A stretch of DNA of 64,000 nt from Acetomicrobium sp. UBA5826 (GCF_002433005.1 NZ_DJHF01000003.1:33475-97474); one strand, 5' to 3'; positions 43,465-52,151 are shown, counted from the stretch's first letter. Numbers and translations: made by a program. Notes: generated by a model not told the origin, from the sequence alone.

Positions 43465-44244
43465 GTGCCACATAACGGCCAGCTAACGTCACAAAAAAGA
43501 TTTTCGCAAATTGGTTTTAGTAGGCTGATACGCCTAGAGTGGCTGGAAAGAACAGCTAATTTAGTCCTTGCCGGAAACGATGAGTCATCCATTTATGATG
43601 CCCTTCAAAGGTTTCTAGACAATAAGCTCTATGGTGGTAAAAACGTTAAAGGTGGCAGTAGGGAAAAAACTATTGTTATTTTAAGGAAAATATGGGTTTG
43701 TCCTCCCATCGATCTGATTTGTCTTAGAGACGATGGCCTGGAAATTTTATCGCATATCCCACGTGAAGAGCATGTAATAATTCATTGGGGTATGACCATG
43801 GCAGCATATCCTTTTTGGAGTGCTGTGGCAATGCATATAGGAAGGCAGCTGAGACTTCAAGGTACAACGTCAGTCGGCCAAGTGCAACGTCGCATTAGCG
43901 AGCAATATGGAGAACGAGGTGCGGTATCTCTGGCTGTACAAAAGATATTTCTTAGCCTTGCCGATTGGGATCTGCTTAGAAGAACTGCAAATAGGGGGAT
44001 TTATGTCCCTGGACTTTCATTTGCCATTAATGACATAAGGGTTATTGCTTGGCTGGTCGAGGCTTTTTTGCATGTCCACCAAGGGGGCCCGTTGATGTTG
44101 GATACCATACTTAACTTGCCAAGTTTATTTCCCTTTCGGATAAACCCAGTGTCATCTGGTCAATTGGTCAAGGCCTCAGAGCGCCTCGATGCTTTCTCAG
44201 TTGGAATTGGTCAAGATTTTTTGGTAATAGGCAAGGCTAACTAG
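43465..44244 (+). CDS. brxA: BrxA-like winged-helix protein of BREX-3
   Basis: A 259-residue protein in the position of brxA, last core gene of BREX type 3. It has no enzymatic motif; the central part (HWGMTMAAYPFWSAVAMHIGRQLRLQ...RRISEQYGERGAVSLAVQKIFLSLADWDLL) reads like the paired winged-helix DNA-binding folds of BrxA proteins. The assignment rests on position plus this pattern. The frame also allows TTG 43420 inside pglZ, but GGGGGTGAG (43453-43461) is correctly spaced only for GTG 43465. Confidence 0.65.
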   Translation: MPHNGQLTSQKRFSQIGFSRLIRLEWLERTANLVLAGNDESSIYDALQRFLDNKLYGGKNVKGGSREKTIVILRKIWVCPPIDLICLRDDGLEILSHIPREEHVIIHWGMTMAAYPFWSAVAMHIGRQLRLQGTTSVGQVQRRISEQYGERGAVSLAVQKIFLSLADWDLLRRTANRGIYVPGLSFAINDIRVIAWLVEAFLHVHQGGPLMLDTILNLPSLFPFRINPVSSGQLVKASERLDAFSVGIGQDFLVIGKAN

Positions 44245-44274
44245 CAAAATTAATAGAATAAAGGATGTGTTAAT

Positions 44275-46038
44275 ATGCCGGATGTTGTTTTTAAAAAGGT
44301 TGATTATACCCTCAAAAAGCTTGTGGAGGATATCGATATAGGGGAGATTGGACTACCCGATATCCAAAGACCGTTTGTTTGGCCAAGCAGCAAAGTGCGG
44401 GACTTATTTGACTCAATGTATCGTGGTTATCCGATAGGTTATTTTTTATTTTGGGAAAATGGCTTCCCCGGTGAGCATAAAGTCATAGGAACTGGCCAAA
44501 AGCAAAAAGCCCCTCGTTTGTTAATAGTAGACGGCCAACAACGATTGGCTTCATTATATACAGTAACTAAGGCAGTTCCTATTGTAAGTAAAGATTATCG
44601 TCATGCTCGTATTCGTATTGCCTTTAACCCCATAAAAGAAGGATTTGAAGTTACAAACCCTGCCATTGAAAGAGATGTGGAATGGATTCCCGATATTAGC
44701 GAGATATGGAAACCGGAAATGAGCAGTTATACGTTTATAAATAAATTCTTTCATCGTCTTGGAGCAAATCGTGAAATTGCCGATGAAGAAAGAACAAAAA
44801 TAGCAAATTCAATCACACGGCTAGAAAAGCTCTTAGATTATCCCCTTACTGCGTTGGAAATATCTTCTTCTGTTGATGAAGATAGAGTTGCAGACATATT
44901 TGTTCGCATCAATAGCAAGGGTACACCGCTTAATCAGGCTGATTTTATTCTTACACTTATGTCGGTGTTTTGGGATGATGGTCGAAAACAACTGGAAGAG
45001 TTTTGCCGTCAGGCCAAAAAACCGCCAGTTGGTAAACATCCATCACCATATAATCATTACCTTACTCCTAGCCCTGATCAATTGTTAAGGCCTAGTGTCG
45101 CCTTTGGTTTTCGTCGAGCAAGGTTAGAGCACGTATATTCGCTACTGCGCGGGAAGGATTTGCAAACTCGGCAGTTTTCCGTAGAGCAGAGAGAAAAACA
45201 ATTTGATATATTGAGAGAAGCTCAGGATTGTGTTTTGAATCTCCAAAATTGGCACGATTTCTTTAAGGTATTAAAGCGTGCTGGTTATCAAAGTGGTAAG
45301 CTCATCTCCTCCGAAATGACAATAGTCTATACATATGCAATGTGGTTAATCGGTAAGATGGATTATTGCGTAGACCCTTATTACCTGAGAGAAATTATGG
45401 CTCGCTGGTTTTTTATGGTAGCTCTTACGGGACGTTACACCAGCTCTCCAGAAGGTCGTATGGAGCAGGATTTAGCGCTCTTACGGGGGATCGATACAGC
45501 TGAGGGGTTTGTGAAAATTCTGGATCAACAAATAAATGCCATTTTTACGAGAGACTATTGGGAAGTGACCCTGCCTAACGAATTAGAGACAGCTGCCGCT
45601 CGCAGTACTGGCCAATTTGCCTTTTATGCAGCGCTTTGCCTTCTTGATGCCAATGTGTTGTACTCTAAGATGAAGGTCTCTGAATTGTTGGATCCAACCA
45701 TTAAAAGTAAAAAGAAAGCCCTGGAACGTCATCATCTGTTTCCTCGGCGATACTTGCAGAAAATGGGCATTCGAGAGGAGCGTCTTATTGATCAGACGGC
45801 TAACTACGCCCTGGTGGAATGGCATGACAATATAGCCATATCGGATAAAGCACCCAAGGATTACGTGCCTCAAGTTGAGGCCAGATTTACCGGCGAAGAA
45901 CTGCAAAAAATGTATACGATGCATGCGCTGCCCGAAAGATGGTATGAAATGGAATATACGACCTTCTTAAATGAGCGTAGAAAATTAATGGCTGATATCA
46001 TTCGCAGGGGATTTATGAAATTGAAAGAAAATATATAA
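44275..46038 (+). CDS. DUF262/HNH nuclease (GmrSD/BrxU-like)
   Basis: A 587-residue two-domain protein. The N-terminal DUF262 domain has LPDIQRPFVWP and the nucleotide-binding LLIVDGQQRLASLY; the C-terminal part has an HNH-type nuclease signature LERHHLFPRRYL followed by NYALVEWHDNIAISDKAP. This is the architecture of GmrSD/BrxU type IV restriction enzymes, which cut modified phage DNA using NTP. It follows the brxA-like gene by 30 bases with its own RBS (AAAGGATG), and is AT-rich like the BREX core. A BREX plus modification-dependent nuclease pairing would cover both unmodified and modified phages; this is inference. Confidence 0.88.
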   Translation: MPDVVFKKVDYTLKKLVEDIDIGEIGLPDIQRPFVWPSSKVRDLFDSMYRGYPIGYFLFWENGFPGEHKVIGTGQKQKAPRLLIVDGQQRLASLYTVTKAVPIVSKDYRHARIRIAFNPIKEGFEVTNPAIERDVEWIPDISEIWKPEMSSYTFINKFFHRLGANREIADEERTKIANSITRLEKLLDYPLTALEISSSVDEDRVADIFVRINSKGTPLNQADFILTLMSVFWDDGRKQLEEFCRQAKKPPVGKHPSPYNHYLTPSPDQLLRPSVAFGFRRARLEHVYSLLRGKDLQTRQFSVEQREKQFDILREAQDCVLNLQNWHDFFKVLKRAGYQSGKLISSEMTIVYTYAMWLIGKMDYCVDPYYLREIMARWFFMVALTGRYTSSPEGRMEQDLALLRGIDTAEGFVKILDQQINAIFTRDYWEVTLPNELETAAARSTGQFAFYAALCLLDANVLYSKMKVSELLDPTIKSKKKALERHHLFPRRYLQKMGIREERLIDQTANYALVEWHDNIAISDKAPKDYVPQVEARFTGEELQKMYTMHALPERWYEMEYTTFLNERRKLMADIIRRGFMKLKENI

Positions 46039-46165
46039 GCAATACTCTAGAAGGGTTTTTTACTCTATATAGGATGCCATAAAATGGATCCAAGACAATG
46101 AATTTGGCAACATCTCACGCCAATTTAAATGCATATCTACATGCCCGTCTAATGGGTAATCATCC

Positions 46166-46597
46166 ATGAGAATCTGGTCGCTGCATCCTCGTTATCTTGA
46201 TGGCAAAGGGCTGGTGGCGCTGTGGCGGGAGGGGCTACTTGCAAAGGCGGTATTGGAGGGAAAGACTCGCGGTTACGTCCATCATCCCCAGCTTGCACGT
46301 TTTCGCGCTCAACCGGATCCTGTGGGCGCAATTAATGCCTATTTGCATTTCGTGCTCCTTGAAGGTCGTGCGCGAAACTATCGGTTCGACGAGAATAAGC
46401 TGTTGCCCGTCGGAAGATGTCCGCTAATTTCCGTGACCGACGGGCAGATTTGTTACGAATGGAAGCATTTGTTGGCCAAGCTCAAGACAAGAGATAGGAG
46501 TCGGTATAGCTCGCTTTGTTCAATAGAAGTTCCTGACGCTCACCCTTTAATGAAGGTCGTTCCCGGTCCCGTTGAGCCCTGGGAAGTGGTCAGGTGA
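46166..46597 (+). CDS. Pyrimidine dimer DNA glycosylase/endonuclease V-like protein
   Basis: A 143-residue protein of the Pyr_excise family, starting MRIWSLHPRYLDGKGLVALWREG and continuing VLEGKTRGYVHHPQLARF, GAINAYLHFVLLEG and FDENKL. Family members related to phage T4 DenV cut UV-induced dimers by glycosylase/AP-lyase chemistry; the present subgroup is annotated by similarity only. It lies 128 bases after the DUF262 gene and is followed by a strong terminator. The 128-base gap contains a 23-codon ORF (46098-46169) that I do not recognise. It may belong to the defence island or be older chromosomal cargo. Confidence 0.8.
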   Translation: MRIWSLHPRYLDGKGLVALWREGLLAKAVLEGKTRGYVHHPQLARFRAQPDPVGAINAYLHFVLLEGRARNYRFDENKLLPVGRCPLISVTDGQICYEWKHLLAKLKTRDRSRYSSLCSIEVPDAHPLMKVVPGPVEPWEVVR

Positions 46598-46646
46598 ATT
46601 AACGGGAGGGGCAATCCCTGTCCGAGGTTCGACATGGCTTTTTGCA

Positions 46647-46688
46647 AATAAAGACCGAGGTTCGGTTTTACGAAACTCGGTCTTTATT
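46647..46688 (+). terminator. Bidirectional terminator closing the defence island
   Basis: Perfect 13-bp inverted repeat AATAAAGACCGAG / CTCGGTCTTTATT with a 16-base loop, followed by CCTTTT on the plus strand and preceded by an A-rich stretch for the minus strand. It separates the converging glycosylase and lysine aminomutase genes. Confidence 0.88.
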
Positions 46689-46713
46689 CCTTTTAAACTA
46701 ATTTGTCGCCAGC

Positions 46714-48042
46714 TTATTTGTCCTTGCTTGCAGGGATGGGGCGCTGAGTATCAGGGGCGTTTTGGGGTTGCGCTTTTTCTTCCATCCACTGGTGCCTTCG
46801 CTCTTCTCTTTTAAGCTCTTGCGGCTCAAGCTGCAACCTGCCTCCTTCGAGCAGTTCGGAAACTCCTCCGCCGGAAGATGCCGACTGCCTCATGCATATC
46901 TCCTTGCAGCCGTGACAGTGGGAGCCGGCGTTTTCCGGCTCCGTGTAGACCGTTATGGTTCCTTCGAAATTCCTTAGGACTATCCTGCGCTCTCCCTGGG
47001 CTAAAACGTAATTTGGCATTACCGGTATCTTGCCCCCTCCTCCGGGAGCGTCTATGACGAAGGTCGGAACTGCCATGCCCGTGGTATGTCCGCGCAGGGC
47101 TTCTATGATCTCGATGCCCTTGCCGACGGAGGTGCGAAAGTGTGATATGCCGCGCGAAAGGTCGCATTGATAGATGTAGTAAGGGCGCACCCTGTTGACT
47201 AAAAGCTTATGAAACAGCTCTTTGAAGATATAGGGGCAGTCGTTGATGCCACGAAGCAGCACGGATTGGTTGCCAAGCGGTATGCCTGCATCAGCGAGCA
47301 TGTTTAAGGCTCTGGTCGAGTAGGGCGTTATTTCCTTAGGATGATTGAAGTGGACGTTGATCCACAGGGGATGAAATTGCCTTAACATGGAGACCAAAGA
47401 CCTCGTGATCCTCTGAGGCATGACGGCGGGAACGCGCGTTCCGATCCTTATGATCTCGACGTGAGGTATTCGCCTCAGGCTTCTTAAAAGCCACTCCAGG
47501 TTGTCGTCTTCCATTGTCAGAGGATCTCCGCCCGTGATCAAGATATCTCGAAGGGCCTCGGTCTTTTCTATGTAATCTATAGCTGCTTGCATTTCCTCGT
47601 GGCTTTTTGGTCTGTCTATCTCCCCGGCAAAACGCCTCCTTGTGCAGAACCTGCAGTACATGGAGCATTGGTCCGTTACGAGCAATATGCCCCTGTCGGG
47701 ATATCTGTGTACGAAGCCCGGAACGGGTGCGTATCTGTCTTCCGCTAGCGGATCGTGAAAGTCCTCCTCTGCGGTGTTTCTTTCTGCGGAAGTGGGGACG
47801 GCCTGCATCCTAATGGGACAGTTGATGTCATTGGGATCCATCAAAGTGGCATAGTATGGGGTGATGGCCATTCTTAGCTCTAAAAGATCGTCATTAAGGG
47901 CTTTTTTCTCTTCAGGAGTAAGGGCGATGACTCGGCTTAAGGTATCGATGTCGGTGATCCTATTGGCCAGCTGCCAGTGCCAATCGTTCCACTCCTTCGG
48001 CTTAACGTCTTTCCAAAGGGATACTTCTCTATAATTTATCAT
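46714..48042 (-). CDS. kamA: Lysine 2,3-aminomutase
   Basis: A radical SAM, PLP-dependent enzyme that interconverts L-lysine and L-beta-lysine. The iron-sulfur motif is DQCSMYCRFCTRRRF (CxxxCxxC), the PLP/substrate segment VRPYYIYQCDLSRGISHFRT, and VIDAPGGGGKIPVMPNYV. The Asp residues of YQCDLS and IDAPGGGG correspond to the pair that binds the lysine side-chain amine in clostridial aminomutase, favouring lysine over glutamate as substrate. The C-terminal CHGCKEIC matches the zinc Cys cluster. 442 residues. Start overlaps the GNAT gene by 14 bases. Product may feed lysine fermentation or a dedicated beta-lysine product made with the upstream genes. Confidence 0.93.
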   Translation of the reverse strand: MINYREVSLWKDVKPKEWNDWHWQLANRITDIDTLSRVIALTPEEKKALNDDLLELRMAITPYYATLMDPNDINCPIRMQAVPTSAERNTAEEDFHDPLAEDRYAPVPGFVHRYPDRGILLVTDQCSMYCRFCTRRRFAGEIDRPKSHEEMQAAIDYIEKTEALRDILITGGDPLTMEDDNLEWLLRSLRRIPHVEIIRIGTRVPAVMPQRITRSLVSMLRQFHPLWINVHFNHPKEITPYSTRALNMLADAGIPLGNQSVLLRGINDCPYIFKELFHKLLVNRVRPYYIYQCDLSRGISHFRTSVGKGIEIIEALRGHTTGMAVPTFVIDAPGGGGKIPVMPNYVLAQGERRIVLRNFEGTITVYTEPENAGSHCHGCKEICMRQSASSGGGVSELLEGGRLQLEPQELKREERRHQWMEEKAQPQNAPDTQRPIPASKDK

Positions 48043-48538
48043 TCTTTCCCTTGCCTCCCGCTGGATCGTTTTTTATTATAGCTTTATAAAAAGTTACCAG
48101 GTCGTCTCCTTCCCGGTAAAAGGAGGGTATGCGACCACACTCCCGAAAACCCAGGGCATTGTAAAAGGCCCTTTGTTGGGCATAATCTTCCTTGCCCGAG
48201 GTTTCCACCCTAATATTTGCTTTGTCCTTTTCTTTTAAAATGGATTCTTCCATCCTGCTCACCAAACGCCTCCCAATTCCCTTACCTTGATATGAAGGAG
48301 AAACGACGATCCAGTAAAGGTCGTAAGTGAACTCCGTCATGGGCGTTTTGCCGTATATCAAAAAGGCGACGTCGTCGTTTCCGGCCTTTTCTCCAATAAG
48401 CATGTAGCCCTCTTCATCTGAGCCTTCCAGGCACTCTCCCAGCAATTCCGAGAGTACGTCCAGCTCGGCTTCGTTGAAGGCTTTAGTAGATCGCGCTATG
48501 TCTAGATACTTCGTACAGCGATTCATTATCTGATTCAT
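48029..48538 (-). CDS. GNAT-family N-acetyltransferase
   Basis: A 169-residue single-domain acetyltransferase with the acetyl-CoA loop VSPSYQGKGIGRRLV and the C-terminal RAFYNALGFRECGRIPSFYREGDDLVTFYK. Between ATP-grasp genes and lysine 2,3-aminomutase, with overlaps on both sides, it is likely part of the same pathway. AblB, the beta-lysine acetyltransferase that makes the osmolyte N-epsilon-acetyl-beta-lysine, is also a GNAT enzyme beside an aminomutase, but is longer, so the role here is only suggested. Start codon ATG 48538 lies within the preceding gene. Confidence 0.85.
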   Translation of the reverse strand: MNQIMNRCTKYLDIARSTKAFNEAELDVLSELLGECLEGSDEEGYMLIGEKAGNDDVAFLIYGKTPMTEFTYDLYWIVVSPSYQGKGIGRRLVSRMEESILKEKDKANIRVETSGKEDYAQQRAFYNALGFRECGRIPSFYREGDDLVTFYKAIIKNDPAGGKGKNDKL

Positions 48539-49517
48539 ATTGGCTCTCCTTTATGGCTGTATCAATTATGTAAGAGATCAAAGCTTCGTAAGGAAGGCCG
48601 CTTCTTCTGCATTGATTTGCCAGTCCGCTTTCGATGTTTAAGTCGGGGTTGGGGTTTACGTCGATGACATAAATTTGCCCATCCCTTTCTCTCATATCCA
48701 CCCTGAAATACCCCTTGCAGGAAAGGGCGATGCCTGCACGCTTTGCCATCCAAATCAGACTATCCTTCATCTCTCGGGGGAGGAATTTTGGATTTTCAGG
48801 GGCAATCCTGTAGCCGGGGCTTTTTGTATCCCACTTAGCCCCGTAATCCAGAAAGGGCAACGCCTCAGGATAGTCTTCGTAGTCTATCATGGATATGCCT
48901 GCCACTTCGTAGGGCGGAAGTCCGATCAATCCTACGTTGAACTCCCTGCCTTCCAGGAATTCCTCCACTATTATCCCTGCAGGGAAGGTCAGAATTTTGC
49001 GGGCAATGGCCTCTTTTAGTTGCGATTTGGACGTGACCAGAGAGCTGTCGTCTATGCCTACGCTTCCATCCTCAAATCGGGGCTTTATGAAGGCAGGACA
49101 CGGCAGTCCCTCCAAGTCGAAGGATGTGCTTTCGAGGCATATTCCCTTTGGGACGGGGACGTTTTTCTTTGCCAGGAGCTTTTTAGCCATTAATTTATCT
49201 AAGGAAGCTTGCAGGGCAGCAGAGCCGTTTCCCGTAAAGGGCATGTTCAGGCTTTCCAAAAAGGTCGCAAACAATACTTCTTTTTTGCTGTCGTCGGAAA
49301 ATCCTTCGAAGAGATTGAATATACAATCTGGCCGGAAACGCTTTATCTTATTCTCCAGCACATCAAAACTCATCAGATCCTTTTTGGTGACGCCGAGCAC
49401 ATACGCCTCATGTCCGACAGAAGCGAGAGCCTTTGCGACCATATCTCTAACGATCAGGGTATCCAGTACATCCGGCCTTTCCGTATCCTCTTTGGCAGTT
49501 ACGATCAATATCCTCAT
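48483..49517 (-). CDS. D-Ala-D-Ala-ligase-like ATP-grasp enzyme (A)
   Basis: An ATP-grasp carboxylate-amine ligase of about 344 residues. Visible elements: IFNLFEGFSDDSKKEVLFATFLESLNMPFTGNGS, a central lysine in PAFIKPRFEDGSVGIDDSS, IVEEFLEGREFNVGL, and the metal-binding IYVIDVNPNPDL. It would activate an acid as acyl-phosphate and join it to an amine. ATG 49517 is 9 bases after GGAGGG; an upstream start at 49538 lies in the previous gene. A sister ligase lies immediately upstream, and the GNAT gene overlaps the 3' end by 56 bases. Not a dedicated peptidoglycan ligase by context. Confidence 0.85.
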   Translation of the reverse strand: MRILIVTAKEDTERPDVLDTLIVRDMVAKALASVGHEAYVLGVTKKDLMSFDVLENKIKRFRPDCIFNLFEGFSDDSKKEVLFATFLESLNMPFTGNGSAALQASLDKLMAKKLLAKKNVPVPKGICLESTSFDLEGLPCPAFIKPRFEDGSVGIDDSSLVTSKSQLKEAIARKILTFPAGIIVEEFLEGREFNVGLIGLPPYEVAGISMIDYEDYPEALPFLDYGAKWDTKSPGYRIAPENPKFLPREMKDSLIWMAKRAGIALSCKGYFRVDMRERDGQIYVIDVNPNPDLNIESGLANQCRRSGLPYEALISYIIDTAIKESQYESDNESLYEVSRHSAIY

Positions 49518-49522
49518 AGTAG

Positions 49523-50584
49523 TTATCCCTCCAGCCAAGGCAAGCCGTAGCGGTTGAAGGCTGAACGCAAAATTTGCGATATGAGGTCGTGATAGTTGCC
49601 TCCGCTAAGGGAATAAAGAATTGGAAGGTCGCTATAATAAGGTGAAAGCCCCGGCAGGGGGTTGATATCTATAACCCTCAGTTGGCCTTGTCCGTCCATC
49701 CGCATGTCAATGCGAGCTATATCCCTGAGTTCCAAGGCATGAAACGCATCGAGAGCGATCATTGCAGCTTCACGTCGGACCTTTTCGTTTATAGCTTCAG
49801 GGCCTTCATAAAGTATGCATTCCAGCCAATCTCTTTTATGTTCCAAAGAATACAAAAAGACGCCGTCATCCGATGGTTTTCGCTCCGAAATCTTCATCAT
49901 GCCCAACAAACGAGCATCCCTGCCGTTACCGACGATGCCAGCGGTTATCTCTATGCCGGGCAGAAAGGCTTCGATGATGGCGGGTTGTCTGTATCGCTCG
50001 AATATCCTCAAGACATTTCGTTTCAATTCATTCGGGTTTCGACATATGGAATCGCGGAACACGCCTTTGGATGAGCCTTCCCATCTGGGCTTTGCGATGT
50101 AAGTTTCGTTGTTATCCTGAAACAACATGTCAACATTGCGCAAGTCGTCTTCGCTTCTGAAGAGTGTCATGAAGGGCACGGGGACGTTTTCCCTGCTTAA
50201 AACAACATTCGTGAGATATTTATCCAAAGATATTGCAAGAGAAACGGGATCAGATCCGCTATAGGGGATCCCCAAGGATTCGAGCAGGCAGGGTATTTGA
50301 GATTCTCTGCCCCTTTCTGTGCCTATTCCTTCAGCAATATTGAACATGAAGTCCGGGCGTTGATTTGCAAGTTTCGACGGCAGATCCTCATTTTGTTCGC
50401 AGAGAAGGGTCTTAAATCCAAAACTTTCTATTTCTTTTGCCAGAGCATCTACAGTACTTTGAGAGTCGTACTCCTCGTAAAGATCATCCGGGTCGCCTTC
50501 CGAGGTAGGCTTTTTTAGATTGAAGGCGATGCCTATGACCTTGACCGGTAGGGGAACTTCTTGACTTGATTCTTTATCTTCCAT
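49523..50584 (-). CDS. D-Ala-D-Ala-ligase-like ATP-grasp enzyme (B)
   Basis: A 353-residue paralogue of the next gene: MFNIAEGIGTERGRESQIPCLLESLGIPYSGSDP, TYIAKPRWEGSSKGV (ATP-binding Lys), IIEAFLPGIEITAGIVG, and LRVIDINPLPGLSPYYSDLP. First gene of the four-gene operon ending in lysine 2,3-aminomutase, separated by 5 bases from the second ligase. Two similar ligases in series suggest sequential amide bonds, for example a beta-lysine conjugate; substrate unknown. ATG 50584 follows AGAAGAGGTGA. Confidence 0.85.
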   Translation of the reverse strand: MEDKESSQEVPLPVKVIGIAFNLKKPTSEGDPDDLYEEYDSQSTVDALAKEIESFGFKTLLCEQNEDLPSKLANQRPDFMFNIAEGIGTERGRESQIPCLLESLGIPYSGSDPVSLAISLDKYLTNVVLSRENVPVPFMTLFRSEDDLRNVDMLFQDNNETYIAKPRWEGSSKGVFRDSICRNPNELKRNVLRIFERYRQPAIIEAFLPGIEITAGIVGNGRDARLLGMMKISERKPSDDGVFLYSLEHKRDWLECILYEGPEAINEKVRREAAMIALDAFHALELRDIARIDMRMDGQGQLRVIDINPLPGLSPYYSDLPILYSLSGGNYHDLISQILRSAFNRYGLPWLEG

Positions 50585-50777
50585 CCTTTAATTCACCTCT
50601 TCTTGAGGTATGAGATACAACCCCCAAAGGGGTTGTTGGTAACTTGTTTTTATATTGTTTAATATCTAAATGAATCTCTTATTTGTATGTATCACCTCTT
50701 TTTATAGTATTAACAATTATTTACAAAATTTAATACTACAATAAGCGATATTAAAATATAGATTTCAACTCCCAACT

Positions 50778-50869
50778 AAAAAATTCCCTCTCTTTTGAGG
50801 GAATGAGATCTTTTGACTGTATATACTTTTTTCTGCGAGAATTATAGTGCTTGTTTTCCTGATATGCAA
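50778..50869 (-). promoter_or_regulatory. Promoter and early terminator in the ATP-grasp/kamA leader
   Basis: On the minus strand TTGCAT (50869-50864), a 17-base spacer and perfect TATAAT (50846-50841) form a promoter. Some 30 bases past the expected start is an 8-bp hairpin ATTCCCTC / GAGGGAAT (50804-50783) followed by TTTTTT: an intrinsic terminator before the first gene (50584). This looks like an attenuated leader of about 250 bases or a very short RNA. A further hairpin (CAACCCC / GGGGTTG, near 50622-50640) lies closer to the gene. Confidence 0.6.
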
Positions 50870-50888
50870 TGGGATAGGTGGTGTTTCG

Positions 50889-51512
50889 ATGAAAAAAATC
50901 AACATAATTAGGGTCAGGAAATTCCTGGAGATAGCTCTTTTGACGAAGGCCTTTGTGATAGCCGCTCCGAAGCCCGTAGCTTTGATCCCGATAGGACCTC
51001 AAGGATGCGGAAAGACGAGCTTGGGGTTATACCTGTCCCGCAAAATTAGCAGTTTCGAGATGATATCCCAGGACGAAATAAGAAAATCCTTTTTCCTTCA
51101 GATGTACCCCGAAGAAAATGGCGTCGGGTTCGAAAGGATATATGAGGCTTTGAGACCTAAGGAACCGGAGATACGCAGAAAGGCTATCGAGGCTCTGAAG
51201 TCAAGCACGAAAGAGGTCGTATATGTGGATAGAATGAATCTGACGCCTGCATCAAGGTCCGACTTTATCATTCCCGAGAGATTTAACGTGGCCATCTACT
51301 TCGACCTGCCCTTGGATGAAATTTTAAGAAGACATAAGAACAGGCCTGATAAGGTTTTGGCCATCCCCGATCATATAGTGATCAGTTGTTTTAACATGGC
51401 AGAATTTCCCAAAAGGGATGAATTTGACGCCAGAGTTATCCTGAGTCCGATCAGGATAACAAGGGAAGAAAGTGGACACGAAAAGGACAAAGGCAATTTG
51501 TCGAACGAGTAG
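50889..51512 (+). CDS. Small P-loop kinase (AAA_33/polynucleotide-kinase-like)
   Basis: A 207-residue single-domain P-loop protein. Walker A is IPIGPQGCGKTSLG; SQDEIRKSF and VYVDRMNLTPASRSDF follow the zeta-toxin/T4 Pnk-like kinase layout; AIYFDLPLDEILRRHKNRPDKV resembles the kinase lid. Target (nucleic acid end or small molecule) unknown. I choose ATG 50889 after ATAGGTGGTG; the 50847 start lacks a ribosome site and overlaps the divergent promoter. Convergent with dedA. Confidence 0.75.
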   Translation: MKKINIIRVRKFLEIALLTKAFVIAAPKPVALIPIGPQGCGKTSLGLYLSRKISSFEMISQDEIRKSFFLQMYPEENGVGFERIYEALRPKEPEIRRKAIEALKSSTKEVVYVDRMNLTPASRSDFIIPERFNVAIYFDLPLDEILRRHKNRPDKVLAIPDHIVISCFNMAEFPKRDEFDARVILSPIRITREESGHEKDKGNLSNE

Positions 51513-51518
51513 TTGATA

Positions 51519-52139
51519 TTAGCGAGTGTCTTTGAGCTTCTTTGCCTTAGATCTGTACCATAGTACATATATCGCTATTATCGTTACACATAAGAAAAAA
51601 AGCGCCACGGAAATTGAATGAAGTGTCTCCTGAAGCCGCTCTCTGTTGTTTCCTATGTAATATCCGAGCAGGGCCAGTACTACCACCCATATTCCGGCCC
51701 CCAGTGAAGTGTATAAGCTAAAAAGGTCCAACCTCATCCTTGCTATACCCGCTGGCAACGATATGTATTGCCTGATGCCGGGCAGCAATCTTCCGACGAA
51801 TGTACTCACGGCGCCGTGTTTTTTAAAGAAGTTTTCGGCTTTGTTCAAGCTTTTTTCGCTGATAAAAAAATATTTGCCATATTTTATTAGAAAATACCTT
51901 CCCAGTTTCAGAGCCAAATAATAGTTGAATATCGCCCCTAATAAGCTTCCTGCGATTCCGCAAAATATTACCACAGGCAGTGACATCTTGCCCTCGGCTG
52001 CCAAAAAGCCTGCCGGCGGGAGAACAACTTCGCTGGGAAAGGGGAAAAAAGAAGATTCCAAAAACATCAAGGCTGTTATCCCTACATACCCCAAGCGGCC
52101 TATAGTATTCACCAAAAAAATCACTATAGCTTCAAGCAT
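51519..52139 (-). CDS. DedA-family membrane protein
   Basis: A 206-residue DedA/VTT-domain protein with about five membrane segments: FLESSFFPFPSEVVLPPAGFLA, GSLLGAIFNYYLALKLGRY, and the conserved GRLLPGIRQYISLPAGIARM. Relatives act in undecaprenyl-phosphate or phospholipid transbilayer movement and proton-dependent envelope homeostasis. Stop lies 7 bases from the converging kinase stop; no terminator visible between them. Confidence 0.9.
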   Translation of the reverse strand: MLEAIVIFLVNTIGRLGYVGITALMFLESSFFPFPSEVVLPPAGFLAAEGKMSLPVVIFCGIAGSLLGAIFNYYLALKLGRYFLIKYGKYFFISEKSLNKAENFFKKHGAVSTFVGRLLPGIRQYISLPAGIARMRLDLFSLYTSLGAGIWVVVLALLGYYIGNNRERLQETLHSISVALFFLCVTIIAIYVLWYRSKAKKLKDTR

Positions 52140-52151
52140 CTGTGTAACATC

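Noticed and set aside
27552..46038. DISARM or Dnd/Ssp system instead of BREX
   Set aside because: No DrmB (DUF1998), DrmC phospholipase D or dnd/ssp genes; PglZ and BrxF define BREX type 3.
46098..46169. 23-codon ORF between the DUF262 nuclease and the glycosylase
   Set aside because: Very short, no ribosome site, no family.
50751..51002. Minus-strand ORF across the promoter region at 50.8 kb
   Set aside because: Shadow of the kinase gene; no start signal and unrecognisable product.
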